Assembly: GCA_034509755.1 (NCBI GenBank)
Contig: CM067542.1
Span: forward strand, 19,473,001-19,537,000
DNA from: Anisodus tanguticus
Taxonomy: Eukaryota > Streptophyta > Magnoliopsida > Solanales > Solanaceae
Length of the DNA stretch: 64,000 nt
Direction of reading: 5' to 3'
The stretch's first letter is position 1. Each line of letters starts with the position of its first letter. The position numbers and the translations under genes are program-made. This document shows, piece after piece, positions 11,561 to 23,562 of this stretch. The notes under the pieces are model-generated. The model did no database searches, was not told where the DNA came from, and saw only the letters and a list, made by a program, of their open reading frames with translations.

Positions 11561-12334
11561 AGTTAGGTGAATTCAGTACCTCCATCTTGCTAATAATATC
11601 TGGCTGTAGGAGCAACAAGAACAATCTGCCAAGCCCTAGGGTTCATGAAATCTTTTTGAAAACCATTTGACAAATAGCACAAGCAAGGGATTATTGTATC
11701 ACTCAGCATTTAGCGAACCAACCTGCACGAGAGAGTGAGTTATTAATCAAAATATTTGAAATCATGTTTTACGGAGGTAACACTATACATACCACATTTC
11801 GTGAATCCTTTTGCTGTATTATTAGTTCAGGCAACTCTTCCATGGTTCGATATCCTCATCCTACACACATTAAAGGAAAGATGACGTTGCTATGCTAGAG
11901 CCAGAGAGCATCTGTAGCTCAAAAAGATAGTCCAAAAGAAACATCATCTGGGTGATCTAATCCAGCTTACAAAAGGTAGAAAAGGCATCCCGAAAGTTAC
12001 ATAATCCCCCCCAACCCCCAACCCCACCCAATCCACTCAATTTCTACAAACAGAGACCACTAGCGTAGGACCAAATTGGATGACCCAGAAAAGGGTAAAA
12101 AGGAAAAAGCTGTAAAGAGAACAAATGGCTAAAACCAACCTGATAGAAGAGAAGTCTATTTGAAAATATTTGTCATTTCGATGGAGTTTGGATGGTACTT
12201 TTAGGGAACCAATGCATTCCTAGATCATCACTTCATCATCTTAGGTTTTCCGAGTGAGAGTAAGCTCAGATTCTTGATGAACTGAAGTATTGCACTATGC
12301 TATAGACAGAATAAACAGTCAAGACTTGGTCATG
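11560..12334 (-). other. Candidate spliced 3'UTR of the PPR gene
   Basis: On the minus strand, plausible splice sites bound a short exon: an acceptor TGTGTAG before 11863 and a donor GTATGT near 11797. A second acceptor, CTCTCGTGCAG, lies near 11725. Neither exon has a long open frame. Introns in the 3'UTR are frequent in plant PPR genes, so this may be the trailer of the gene at 12335-14308. Weak evidence from consensus sites only. Confidence 0.3.
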
Positions 12335-14308
12335 TCAACCGACTGACACAGCCACCTCCTGGATTTCATCAGAGCTGGACGTGCCAACATCAAGGTTACT
12401 AAACCTGTCTGTATGCACATTGCTGATGTTTACCTGATGAACTAGCTCATTGATCAATTCCGCATATGCTTCCCTTGGAAGGATTCCGGAAGTTGAAACA
12501 TCAGTCAATAGAGTGAAGAGTGAAGCAGAATGGCGGGATCTATACAGGAGATTTTTCATAAACCTCAGAGTAAAATGGTTAACTTCAACACTAGCATCAA
12601 CCATTTCAAGAAGGATCTCTTTGACCATGCTGATATCATTTCCTTTACAGAAACCTGAGAGAATCAGATTATAGGTCTGTTTACTTGGGGCTAGACCAAC
12701 CTCCTTCATTTGGCGGAACAAGGCATAAGCTTCTCCAACTTGACCACCAGTAAGGAGTCCACTAATGGCAATACCATAAGAAACATCATCTAGTTGGGAC
12801 TTCGCTGAAGCGGCTTTCTTGATTAAGCTAATAGCCTTGTGAAATTTACCAGATTTTATCAGCCCATTTATTATCACAGTAATTATATGAGAATCAAGCC
12901 CAATGTGACTTCTAACAAGTCCACGGTACACCTTGACTGCCTCTCCTATCCTACCTGACTTGCATAATCCAGTCAATAATCCGGCAAAGGTATACTTATC
13001 TACTACAAAACCCCTATCTATCATGTCATTGTAAAATTGAACAGCACCAGCAGGATAACCAGCTTTGCAGAAATAGCTAAGGAAAGAGTTACAAGCAACT
13101 AAATCAGGTTGGATCTCAAAGCCAGTTATGAGCAGAGGTAGTTCAACGAATTGCTTAGAGAGACAAACAGTTGTAATCAAAGAACAAATAGTATAAGAAT
13201 CAGGTATTAGTCTTTGTTCTCGCAAAAGGAAGAAAGCATTAATTGCATCTTCATACCTCCCCATTTTAGAGAGGCAATCGATTAACACATTACACAGAAC
13301 TAAATCAGGGAAGCATCCTTTTGTTTCCATGGTATCCAAGATCCCAAATGCTTTGCTTGGCATCTGGGACTCAAAAAATCCCTTGATCAACGATGTGCAA
13401 GTTACAACATTTGGCGAATACCCACTCTCCACCATCTTCTTAAGCAAATGACTCGCAGCATCCATGTTCCCAGCTTTACAGTAAACATTTATTAATATAC
13501 TCCAAACTCTCTCGCATATAGGAACACCCAAAACTATCATCAGACCCAATATCTGTCTTGCCTCTGCTATCCGACCTCCTTTACAATAACAATTCAAAAT
13601 CACAAAAAATGTCTCCTCATTAGGATAATACCTTTTACTCAACATAATCATAAGTACATCCTGAAGATTATCCAAATCATTGAGTTTACACAAGTTACAC
13701 ACAGCAATGCTATACGACAAAAAATTCGGAACCTGAGTTTCTTTCAAAACTCTAAGTGCCACTTCGACACGCTCAATCTTGAACAATACATCCATTACAA
13801 TGTTCCTAGAAAACGTATTCGGAGTATAACCATATCTAAGTATCTCCTCAAACGCCTCGAAAACCCTATCATACATTCCACCAAACCAATAAATTCTCAA
13901 CAAAAACAACAAAGTTTGTGGCTTTATTACACAACCAACCTCCTCCAATTCCTTAACAATCCCTTTCACTGTTCTAAACCTCTGGGTCAACCTAGACAAA
14001 ATATTAACCATGTGGGTCAATGTGCCCTTGTCATGAAAGTAATTGGGTTGCTTTGCACACCACAAGAAAAAAGAAAAAGCAAGAATGTCAGAAGGGCAAT
14101 TTGATATAGTTGTATGTACAATTGTAGGGTTAATGATGATTCTTGAATTTTCAGGAAACTTGTGGTAATATTTAGAGGAAAAAGAAACTTGTGGGTCATT
14201 AGCAAAACATTGAATTTGTGAGCATAGACTTCGAAATGAAGCTAAAGATTCAATTTTTAGGATTTGGTGTGAAGCAATTCTTCCAATGGAGAACCATATC
14301 CATAACAT
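12335..14308 (-). CDS. P-class pentatricopeptide repeat (PPR) protein, 657 aa
   Basis: A single intact exon. The N-terminus (MLWIWFSIGRIASHQ) is basic and hydrophobic and lacks early acidic residues, as expected of a mitochondrial targeting peptide. From about residue 95 on there are some 14 tandem 35-residue PPR motifs, for example PNVVTCTSLIKGFFE, PDLVLCNVLIDCLSK and PSKQTYNLILSGFCKG. There is no E, DYW or SMR extension, so it is a P-class protein, a group that binds organellar RNA in a sequence-specific way for processing, stabilisation or translation. The start is the first Met of the frame, and a lone early exon is normal for this family. It may be the orthologue of an Arabidopsis mitochondrial PPR such as At1g16830, but I am unsure. 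It looks functional. Confidence 0.93.
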   Translation of the reverse strand: MLWIWFSIGRIASHQILKIESLASFRSLCSQIQCFANDPQVSFSSKYYHKFPENSRIIINPTIVHTTISNCPSDILAFSFFLWCAKQPNYFHDKGTLTHMVNILSRLTQRFRTVKGIVKELEEVGCVIKPQTLLFLLRIYWFGGMYDRVFEAFEEILRYGYTPNTFSRNIVMDVLFKIERVEVALRVLKETQVPNFLSYSIAVCNLCKLNDLDNLQDVLMIMLSKRYYPNEETFFVILNCYCKGGRIAEARQILGLMIVLGVPICERVWSILINVYCKAGNMDAASHLLKKMVESGYSPNVVTCTSLIKGFFESQMPSKAFGILDTMETKGCFPDLVLCNVLIDCLSKMGRYEDAINAFFLLREQRLIPDSYTICSLITTVCLSKQFVELPLLITGFEIQPDLVACNSFLSYFCKAGYPAGAVQFYNDMIDRGFVVDKYTFAGLLTGLCKSGRIGEAVKVYRGLVRSHIGLDSHIITVIINGLIKSGKFHKAISLIKKAASAKSQLDDVSYGIAISGLLTGGQVGEAYALFRQMKEVGLAPSKQTYNLILSGFCKGNDISMVKEILLEMVDASVEVNHFTLRFMKNLLYRSRHSASLFTLLTDVSTSGILPREAYAELINELVHQVNISNVHTDRFSNLDVGTSSSDEIQEVAVSVG

Positions 14309-14844
14309 TTCCAGTATATAATACCAAGAAACCTAAAACGCAGCATAAAGGAAATAAGAGATGGAAACTAAGGCCGACCCTTTTTGTCTACATTGATGAG
14401 TTAGGTGAAGATGGAGCTTGGAAGTTGATCGGTCATGTGCTGGTAAAACCGACCAAAAAAACCCTAGAAGACGATTACCCGACTGATCCGATTTGGGCCT
14501 GTTATTTTTGGGCTTTGAACATTCTTTTGGGACGAAACCGCTCGGAGTTCCTGCGTGTGGTTTAGTCTTTAAACAATGTTATTGTTGTAATATTTAAGGC
14601 TTGTTTGGTTGGGTAACAAGTTATTTCTAGATTAGTTATTTTAAAATTAATATTTCATTTTAATCTGAAATAAAAATCTCGGGATAATTAATTCCAAAAT
14701 TAGTTATTTTGAGATTTTATTCCAAATAAACATAGGATAAATTCATCCCAAATTTAATATCGGGATTAATTATTTCTTATCCTTCGTGACATTCGACACC
14801 TCAAAGTCTTAAGCAAAAAAAAGTACATATATATACGTGTGTGT
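14309..14844. other. PPR promoter side and AT-rich DNA
   Basis: The stretch contains the PPR upstream region. At 14597-14800 there is AT-rich sequence beginning GGCTTGTTTGGTTGGGTAAC that looks like one end of a MITE; no matching right end was found. Confidence 0.35.
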
Positions 14845-16001
14845 GGGAAAATTATCTAAAGACCACCTTAAATTTGACGTGTTTTATTATTCCCTTAACA
14901 ATCTATAGTGTTAATTATTTTTCTAAATTTGGCTTTTTGATTATCTTTACTACACTAGACGCTAATGTGGCAAAGAGCAACTCCACATAGATTATTTTTT
15001 AACGGTTAATCACCACATAGTCATATACAATATTTTATTTATTTCAATAGTGTATTTCTTCTTATTTCAGCTTTATATATAATCCACGTTTTATCCAATT
15101 TTACATTTTAAACATTTATTTTTTAAATGCAATGACAATTTATTTCAACTATGTATTTATTTTTTCAGTGCAATTTGAAAGAAAAGAAAAACTTGACTCA
15201 AACTCCATCATTTTAGCCAAATAAAATTAGTTTGTCAAAAGATAATGAAATATCAACGACGTATTTCTTCTTTAGATGCGATGACTGTTTATTTCAACCG
15301 CGTATTTTCTTTTTAGGTCAAAATCAATTCATAATATTTAGAGTTTCATTATTTTTAGTCAAATAAAAAATAAGATAACAAAAATAATGGAGTTACAATT
15401 GTGTCCAGACCCCACTTGCGGAATTTCACTAAGTATGTTGACGTTGTTGTTTAGATGTAATGACTATTTATTTCAAGTATTATTTTTTTCTTTTTTGGGC
15501 CAAATCTATCCAACAAAAAAGTACTTGGTTAGAACTCCTTTATTTTTAGTGAAGTAAAAAGTTTTAGCAGAAAAATGAAGTTCGAATAATATAATTTTTA
15601 TTATATGTTATTTAGATCTAATGACTATCTGTTTCAACAGTTTTTTTCGAACAAAATCTGCAAAAATAATTTGGCTAAAATTACATTATTGTTGGCTAAA
15701 TTAAATTTTTTTTTTTTTGCTTAAAAATGGAGTTCTAGCAAAAAGAATTATTAATTTCACCCAAAAAAAAAAAAAAAAATGAAGAATTTTGAGAAGTAAG
15801 AAAATATTTTTATTTGTAAAAAATGCCATGTAGATAAAACAAAGTTCACGTGCAGGCGAGTATATCTCACTCTCTCTTAGGATGAGATCATACATCGGTA
15901 AGGCTATTAAATATTCAAGTTCAAGAGGTAATTAAGATTACTGATAATTTAAGGGGATCTGAATAAAACACGTCAAGTTTAGAGGGATCTTTAGGTATTC
16001 C
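14845..16001. mobile_element. Non-coding element with MULE-like terminal inverted repeats
   Basis: The left end (GGGAAAATTATCTAAAGACC, then AAATTTGACGTGTTTTATT) is complementary to the right end (AATAAAACACGTCAAGTTT, then CTTTAGGTATTCC) over about 50 bp with mismatches. The interior is AT-rich and contains four degenerate repeats (TGACTATTTATTTCAA type) at about 15131, 15281, 15466 and 15621. The GGGAAAAT start resembles the MULE end at 42463. No clear target duplication and no transposase, so the class is tentative. Confidence 0.5.
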
Positions 16002-16450
16002 ATCTATTAAAAATATAAACAAAAAATGCAGAAAGAAAAGAGAGAGAGAGCGCTTTTCTTTTTATATATATATTTTCTAGTGTTTTTCAACACAGACTTA
16101 TAAAGTTTCTATTTACAGAATTGAGGAATACTAAAAGGGTGTTATGAACATGACTATTGAGTATTTAGGGGATTATGACAATGAAGGGTTTAGGGAGTAA
16201 TGAAAACGGAAAAGTCCCAAATTGCACTATGTAGTTGTATAGGAAACTCTATTACTATGTATTTATATGTTTACACTTTTCATCTATTAAGACAGTTTTA
16301 TCAATATTCTTCGTATATGCATGTTCTATTTTAGAGCATTCGCCTTATGGCTTCGGTAGTGGCTCATCGGATGCCCTGTCACAGCTCAGGTATTAGATTT
16401 GAGTCATGAAAACAACATTCTGTAATGTAGATTGGGTTGCATATCTTCAC
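16002..16450. other. Unassigned AT-rich DNA
   Basis: Contains a short GA run at about 16040. No gene or clear repeat; the right part may be decayed copia pol. Confidence 0.35.
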
Positions 16451-16907
16451 ACGAGAAAAGTTGTCAATGGACTTTTAATCAAGAAAGAAGACTCATTTCT
16501 TGAAAATTAAAGAAACAAACTACAATCTCCAAGGAACTCTGGTGAAGCTGAATATGAAAATCTAGCCTTTACAGTTGCAGAATTAACTTGAATACTAGGA
16601 CTATCGAAAGAAGCTAGGACCAAAGTTAATCTTCCAGTTACCATCTATAGTGACAACAAAGCAGATACGTAAATAACATCTAGTTCAGTTTATCATAAAA
16701 AACCAAACACATTAAATTAAATTGTCATTTTATAATTAAAAGAAATAACAAGTATCAAATGAAATATGAGTACATTGCAACTTGAGATCAACTAGCTGAC
16801 AGTCTAATAAAAGGCTTGAACAAATTACAACATCAATATTTAAATTCCAAACTAAGAGTGCTTAGTATATTTATGCCTCCTAGCTTGAAAGAGAGGATTG
16901 AGAAAAA
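16450..16907 (+). pseudogene. Copia RNase H / pol C-terminal remnant
   Basis: Frame fragments correspond to the end of a copia polyprotein: an AEYENLAFTVAEL-type stretch near 16545, IYSDNKA near 16645, a degraded TKHIKLDCHF-like stretch near 16710, and an end in SLKERIEKN before 16907. Stops and frame changes interrupt it throughout. The sequence that follows, TGTAATATC, may be the start of its 3' LTR. Confidence 0.65.
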
Positions 16908-17068
16908 TGTAATATCAACAAGGACACTTTAGTCATTTCTTGTATAGTCAGTAATTAGCCTTCCTAAATAGTTAGTTAGTTTAATACTCCCACTGTCCAA
17001 TTTATATGGCAAGTTTAAATTTCCAAAGTCAAATAGTTTAATTTTGACTATGAATTCGAGAATGAAAT
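16891..17068 (+). repeat. Left copy of a 178-bp host duplication bracketing the EPRV
   Basis: This segment recurs at 41143-41320 in the same orientation, at equal length, with no indels and about 4 mismatches. It holds the end of a copia pol, the presumed start of its LTR and the first 84 bp of a MITE (from 16985). Viral sequence begins within about 6 bp of its right end. Confidence 0.9.
16985..17068 (+). mobile_element. Truncated Stowaway-like MITE (left 84 bp)
   Basis: Begins TACTCCCACTGTCCAATTTA and is cut by the viral insertion. The complete copy is at 41237-41489. Confidence 0.75.
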
Positions 17069-17074
17069 CATTTT

Positions 17075-18542
17075 AATGATTCACAATATTGATGATCAGC
17101 TTACTAATCCTAAATTGCAAGATAAAATCAAAGGAATAGGTCATGATTTTGCTATTTCTATTTGCAATGATTTGCCAACTGCTTTCTGGAACAGAAAGAA
17201 ACACATCGTTGGACTCCCCTATGAGGAAGATTTTCAGGAACATAACATTCCTACCAAGGCCAGACCTTGCCAGATGAATATGGAATATCTGAAAATCTAC
17301 AAAAACGAAATTGCTTCTCTAATAGAGAAAAGACTGATTCGTCCCTCAAACTCCCCATGGAGTTGTACAACGTTATATGTTAATAAACATGCATAACAGG
17401 AACGAGGAGTTCCAAGATTAGTTAATTAACTACAAACCTTTAAACAAAGTTTTAAAATGGATTAGATATCACATTCCCAATAAAAATGATTTACCAGATA
17501 GGTTATACCAATCTAACATTTTTTCAAAATTTGATTTAAAATCAGGTTTTTGGCAGATACAGGTTCATGAACCTTACAGGTACAAAATGGCCTTCACAGT
17601 TCCATTCGGACATTATGAATGGAATGCCATGCCCTTCGGATTGAAGAATGCTCCCTCCGAATTCCAACATGTCATGAATGGCATTTTTACCCCTTATAGT
17701 GGTTTTTATAATTGTTTATATTGATGACATACTTGTCTATTCAAAAACGATACAAGATCATATTAAGCATCTTGATATTTTCAAAAAAATTGTTATCTCC
17801 AATGGTCTAGTTATTTCTAAACCTAAGATGAAGACTTTTCCGATTAAGATTAGATTTCTTGGTCATAATATTGAAAAGGGAAATATTATCCCGATTTATA
17901 GAAGTATTGATTTTGCGTCTAAATTTCCTGATGAAATTCTTGAGTGAACGCAATTACAGAGATTCTCAGGAAGCCTTAATTATATTGCTCCTTATTATAA
18001 AAATTTATCTACGGATGCAGCTGTTTTATATGACAGACTAAAGAAATCTGCCAGTCCCTGGACCAATGTTCATTACTGAAGCAGTCAAAAGGATAAAGAA
18101 GAATGTTCAAGCTTTGCCATGTCTTATGCTTGCCAACCCAAATTGGGGAAAGATTATCGAAACGGATGCTTCTAACATTGGGTATGGTGGAATTCTGAAA
18201 CAGATAAATCCCCAAACTAAACAAGAATATCTGGTTCAATATAATTCCGGAAAATGGAGTAATAGTCAAAAGAACTCTGCTACTATAGCTAAAGAAATTC
18301 TTGCTATAGTAAAATGTGTCTTGAAATTTCAAGATGACCTTTACAACACGAAGTTCTTAATCAGAACAGACTGCAATGCATCCAAATTCATGTTTCAAAA
18401 AGATTTTAAACATGATATTTTCAAACAAATGTTTGCCAGATGGCAGGCACATTTAGCCCCATTTGAGTTTGAAATCCAATATCTTAAAGGTGAAGATAAT
18501 TCACTCCCTGACTTTCTTACTCGTGAATATTTACAGGGATAA
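17075..18542 (+). pseudogene. EPRV block A: reverse transcriptase - RNase H
   Basis: The 3' part of the polyprotein. Compared with the copy at 30101, it has a nonsense change near 17394, a small insertion near 17427 and an extra T near 17706 just before the YIDD motif. The RNase H section from 18066 to 18542 is open and ends with TAA at 18540-18542. One base later the next viral ORF starts (ATG 18544), a tight spacing kept in every copy of this junction. Role in the virus: copying pregenomic RNA into DNA. Confidence 0.88.
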
Positions 18543-18543
18543 G

Positions 18544-18935
18544 ATGCGTCCAGATTGGACAACACCTACCCCTTATCGGGGTAGAGGAAGAGGTCGAGGA
18601 AGAACAGACCCTAGGACTATTCCAAAGGTCAAACTAGTAGAACAAGCTTCTTCTAACCAGCAGGGCTCATATGCCCAGAAACTCTTACAACAAGAGGAAG
18701 ATCGAAACCAATATTTGGTTCGTCCCCATGAGGAGACTATTCTCCTATTAACTCATGAAGAAAAAAATTATCTGAATGACCCCTGGATTATCATGAATCG
18801 ATATGTAGAAAATTTCTACCACCCTTTCTAAGAAGGAAAAAACAGGATGTACTATGAATATATCCTCACAGCTACAAGTACTGCTGAAATCATTTCCTAC
18901 CCGGAGCATAAACCAGGGGTGGAAAAGAGCTATTC
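18544..18935 (+). pseudogene. EPRV block A: N-terminal part of the last viral ORF
   Basis: Starts at ATG 18544 with an Arg/Gly-rich segment (YRGRGRGRGR), followed by a stop near 18830. It breaks off at about 18935 in a few bases of microhomology with the inverted movement-protein block. The position after the polyprotein suggests the transactivator/inclusion-body protein of caulimovirids; this is inferred from gene order, not from a diagnostic motif. Confidence 0.7.
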
Positions 18936-19411
18936 AATATATTTGGATCAGACAAAGATAAAGTTAGATTAGGTCTGACATTAAAATATACTGGGCCATA
19001 GGCTAAACTTGACTACATAGCACTCATAAGAGATTGTTTCCAGTTTAAGTTTCTGGCATCTCTCATAACAGTCATAAAGCTTTCTGGCAAACCTTCTAAG
19101 GTTAAAGGTTTAAAAGCAATTTGCACTAAACCTATATGCAAAAATTTGTAATGTAATTTTTGATATCTATCAATATCAGTATCAGAAAATGACTGTATAG
19201 TTTTTTCTTGGTTATCCATTTGGACAGATTCTTCGATCGTCTTTTTGATGTGACGATTTTGGAGGTTTTCGAAAATATCGAAATTATAAATTTCTTTTGT
19301 AGCAACAAATGAAATGGTCCATTTGATCAAAGCATCAAGCTGTTGCGAAAGTTCATATTCTTCCGTTCTAGCGTTCTTGACATTATGTTTATAATTTCTG
19401 AAAATATTCAT
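18936..19411 (-). pseudogene. EPRV block B: movement-protein N-terminal fragment
   Basis: Reads leftward from ATG 19411 (start MNIFRNYKHN) for about 130 codons and then continues in another frame until the break at 18936. It matches the plus-strand copy starting at 25811. Movement proteins of this family widen plasmodesmata for cell-to-cell spread; the C-terminal part is missing here. Confidence 0.75.
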
Positions 19412-19451
19412 TTTAAATTAAATACTATCTATGAATACACTTAAAAAATAT

Positions 19452-19466
19452 GGCTTTGATACCACA
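19452..19466 (-). other. EPRV primer-binding site (block B)
   Basis: The minus strand reads TGGTATCAAAGCCAT, one mismatch from the plant initiator tRNA-Met complement TGGTATCAGAGC used by caulimovirids. It lies about 40 bp before the movement-protein start. Confidence 0.8.
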
Positions 19467-19902
19467 ATAAGACCTGATACGTAGGTCTGTAACGATCTTA
19501 TTATGAAATAAGAAACAAGAAAGGAGTTTACTTCAGAATTCAAGCTTTAACAGTATTATTCACACGAGATTTACCATACTAACACCTATACATAGCTATA
19601 CACCAGACCTGTACTGTAGCTCAAGAAATGCCATAACGCCTATCCACGGCTGCGGCTGGACGAGCAGGCGTACATTCATCTTTAAGTATAGCCATCTAAG
19701 TATTATTATGACTCATGGTGATATGAACTGTCAGAACTTGAATCTAAAACCTTACTTATTCAATTCATATTCTCAGAGCATTCTTAGACAGTATAGGCTA
19801 TTAGCCTATCATGAATAATTTAAACAAAAATTAAAAAGAGAGAGAGGTATACCAAAGCTGTAGCCAGGAGAGAGTATGTGAGCGAACTCCAATGTTATTA
19901 AT
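19467..19902 (-). promoter_or_regulatory. EPRV intergenic region (block B)
   Basis: The roughly 435 bp between the stop of the last viral ORF and the primer site, the place where pararetroviruses carry their transcript promoter and poly(A) signal. I cannot place a convincing TATA box. A piece of this region recurs in the opposite orientation at 23880-23980. Confidence 0.55.
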
Positions 19903-20964
19903 TCAAAGGAAATTTACAGTGCTCTTTTTCTGATCTTCTTGTCGGGCTTTGACCTTTTCCTTGACTGCTTCAATTAAGACATCAAATAAATCTATGGTGG
20001 ATGGCTGGTAAGAACAGTCTTCCATTGGCTGAGAGTCTTGGAATAACTTGTCATCCTGTGCTTCTCTCATGTAAGCAGTTGATGTCTCCGAATAGGGATT
20101 TTCATCAATTTTTGTAGCAAAATTCTTGACAAAGTCAGCTTTTATCTTATCGAGATATGCAGTCATTAATTCTTCCTCTGTGGCATGAGGATTCTTCATT
20201 TTAATAGATTTTTCTAATTTAGAAAAAATGGAATCATCTTCTTTGGATTCTTTTTTAATCCTGTCAATAGCCTTTAGACTTTTTAGCAAAGAAGTAATTT
20301 CTTCTTCTAACTCTCATCCATATTTGTGACCTGGGTTCTCCACGTCTTTGTCTAATAATTTAGGCCAAAATTTGTAGAGAAATTTTCTCTTAAGACATAA
20401 AATATCTTTTGAATTCCTTCCTGCTTTAGGAATCCATTTTCAGATCCATGAGGTTCCAGTTTGCATAAAAAACATTAGAGATGCAGAACCTTCGACATAG
20501 TCAGAAGGATTTTCAGGAGAGACACATGGTGTCAGTTGTATCCATTCCTTATAATAATTCATATAGGGTGATGGTAAAATCTGAATTTTAGGTCCAATAA
20601 TATTCCACCATGGAAAAATCTAGCCTGGTAGTAACTGGCCGTTTTGGCTATTCTTGAATATCTCTAGATTTAATTTAATCCACCAAGTATGACCATGCTT
20701 CCTGTTTTCGTAATAAAAAACATAAACAAAAGCATCAATGTAGTCATAGTAGTTAAAGGCTAACTTAATATCAGTCCTTGGAATAATGAATTCTTTTGAT
20801 CGAAATGGGCTAATTCCTCACTCGTATGGAGAGATAATTTTCTTCAAATAGAATTTTGAATAGCTCTTTTCCACCCCTGGTTTATGCTCCGGGTAGGAAG
20901 TGATTTCAGCAGTACTTGTAGCTGTGAGGATATATTCATAGTACATCATGTTTTTTCTTTCTTG
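19903..20964 (-). pseudogene. EPRV block B: C-terminal part of the last viral ORF
   Basis: Reads leftward from the inverted junction at about 20965. Several frames cover the same protein as the fragments at 22736-23170 and 38173-38589, with aromatic-rich GHTWWIKLNPEIF-type sequence. The final 128 codons (20289-19903) are open and very Lys/Glu-rich. Stops near 20320 and 20440 and further frame changes break it. It includes the authentic 3' end of this ORF, which other copies lack. Confidence 0.75.
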
Positions 20965-22545
20965 GATGGCCTCCCTCCTCTCCTTGTAGAGAAGGTAAAA
21001 AGAACCCTGAGAAAAGAATCTCCGGACTCAGAGATTCCATGGCATATGTTCTCCTATGCCAGCTCATAGGCAGGTGCATGGAAGAATGGTTAGCCCTATG
21101 TAATGATATAAAATTACAGAGACAGCTTAAGAAGCAAAGGCTAACTGAGAAAACTCAATTAGGAGAATTATGTCAATAGTTCGCCATGGACGAACCTACC
21201 TCATCCCATAATATCGGGAAAAAGAGAAAGCATGTGGTTAAACCACATAAGAAGCAGTATTATGAGAGATACAAGTCGGATTCTTACAAGAAGAAAGCTG
21301 CGAAAAGAAGAGCCAAGAATGAGAGAAAGGGCTATGTCCCAAAGAAAATGACTAATAAGACCACTACTTGCTATGCATGTGGAGAAACATGTCATTACGC
21401 CAACCGTTGTAAAAAGAATAAGGTTGATAAAATCAAAGCTCTCAAAGTCGATGATAGCATCAAAGATGCCCTGATGAAAGTTATTGTTTCATCAGATGAA
21501 TCAGGTGATTCCGGAGAACCCTGGAGTACGGATTCGAAAGATCCCTACTCATCCTCCTCTGAGGAGGAAAATCCTTGTGTCTGTACCTCCATGAAATGTC
21601 AGGTAGTCAAGGATGAAAACACTGATGACGAGTTTTATAAACTCCAAGCCCAATTCTCCAGCTTCAATATTAGTGTCATCAATGGAGAAGAAATTAATGA
21701 TCTTCTAAAGGATATTCTAGGAGATGCCCAGAAGGCCAAAATCCTAGAAGCTTTACTTAAAGCTCAAGAGAGGGATAAGACTCCTCGTAAGATCAAATAT
21801 AGGATTGATCCTCCGTACAATTTCTCAGAAATCTTGGCTGAGTTGCAAAAGAAAAGAGGTTATGATAATCCTTGGACTACTCAGCAATTAAAGGAAGAGA
21901 TCCATGATCTCAAGCTTGAGATAACTCAATTACATAAACATTACGGTGGTTTGGAAAACAGAGTTACTCTCTTAGAATCTATCTCCTATATAGATAAGGA
22001 GCCGGAGATTTCGGAACAATTAGGACATACTCCTATTATTTAACATCCAAGCACTTCTAGTGAGCCTGTCAATGAAGATCTCATGGAAGCTATCAGTATG
22101 GTTTCTCGCCAGAGATGGATCACCCAAATCAATTTATTAATTGAGGAAGGAACCATTTTCAAAAATGTCCCTACACTCATTGATTCAGGGGTAGACGTCA
22201 ACTGCATCAGGGAAGGTCTCATCCCCACTAAATAATTTACCAAGACTAATCGTAAAGTATCAGGAGCAGATGGAAGTAATTTTCAGGTCTCATACAAATT
22301 GTCTAGTGCTTACATTTGCCATGACAAAGTTTGCATTAAACACGCATTTACATTAGTTAAAAATTTAGCTAATGATATTACTTTGGGCATACCTTTTATT
22401 AATGGATTAATGCCTCTTAACAATGTTACCGAAAAGGTTTTTTCAGGAACTCATGAAGGAAAGATCATATATTTCCACTGGATAGCTTCTTATAAGTCTA
22501 TCACCTTTATTAACCTTGTGCAAAACAAGAAGCAACATTTGGATT
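20965..22545 (+). pseudogene. EPRV block C: coat-protein C-terminus and aspartic protease
   Basis: From 21186 to 22043 an open frame carries a basic region, a zinc knuckle (CYACGETCHYANRC, CX2CX4HX4C, as in caulimovirid coat proteins), an acidic Ser-rich stretch and a coiled segment. After a stop at 22041 the protease region follows, with LIDSGVDVNC; the family motif is DSGAD, so here Ala has become Val. Another stop lies near 22233. It ends at about 22540 in 8 bp of microhomology (TTTGGATT) with the inverted block D. Confidence 0.85.
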
Positions 22546-23562
22546 CTTTTTTAATCCTGTTAATAGCCTTTAGACTTTTTAACAAATAAGTAATTTCTTA
22601 TTCTAACTCCCATCCATATGTGTGAGCTGGGTTCTCCACGTCTTTGTCTAATAATTTAGACAAAAATTTGTTGAGAAAATTTCTCTTAAGGCATAAAATA
22701 CCTTGTGAACTCCTTCCTGCTTCAGGAATCCATTTCTAGATCCATGGGGTTCCAGTATGCATAAAAAACATTAGAGATGCAGAACCTTCGACATAGTCAG
22801 AAGGGTTTTCAGGAGAGACACATGGTGTCAGTTGTTTCCATTCCTTATAATAATTCATATAGGGTGATGGTAAAATCTGAATTTCAGGTCTAATAATATT
22901 CCACCATGGAAAAATCCAGTCTGGTTGTAACTGGCCGTTTTGGCTATTCTTGAATATCTCTGGATTTAATTTAATCCACCAAGTATGACCATGCTTCCTG
23001 TTTTTGTAATAAAAAACATAAACAAAAGCATAAATGTAGTCATAGTAGTTAAATGCTAACTTAATATCAGTCCTTGGAATAATGAATTCTTTTGATCGAA
23101 ATGGGCTAATTCCCCACTCGTATGGAGAGATAATTTTCTTCAAATAAAATTTTGAATAGCTCTTTTCCACCCCTGGTTTATGCTCCGGGCAGGAAGTGAT
23201 TTCAACAGTACTTGTAGCTGTGAGGATATATTCATAGTATATCCTATTTTTCCTTCTTGGAAAGGGTGGTAGAAATTTTCTACATATCGATTCATGAGAA
23301 TCCAGGGGTCATTCAGATAATTTTTATCTTCATGAGTTAATAGGAGAATAGTCTCCTCATGGGGACGAACCAAATATTAGTTTCGATCTTCCTCTTGTTG
23401 TAAGAGATTTTGGGCATATGAGCCCTGCTGGCTAAAAGAAACTTGTTCTACTAGTTTGACCTTTGGAATAGTCCTAGGGTCTGTTCTTCCTCGACCTCGG
23501 CCAGAGCCGCGACCTTTTCCTCTACCTCGATAAGGGGTAGGTGTTGTCCATTCTGGACGCAT
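22546..23562 (-). pseudogene. EPRV block D: last viral ORF, N-terminal two thirds
   Basis: Reads leftward from ATG 23562 through the Arg/Gly-rich segment and the aromatic-rich middle (ORFs 23643-23377, 23373-23140 and 23170-22736 in different frames), then breaks off at 22546. Confidence 0.75.

Noticed and set aside
14218..14565. 115-codon open frame overlapping the PPR start on the opposite strand
   Set aside because: No recognisable domain, and it is antisense to the PPR 5' end. Probably chance in promoter DNA.
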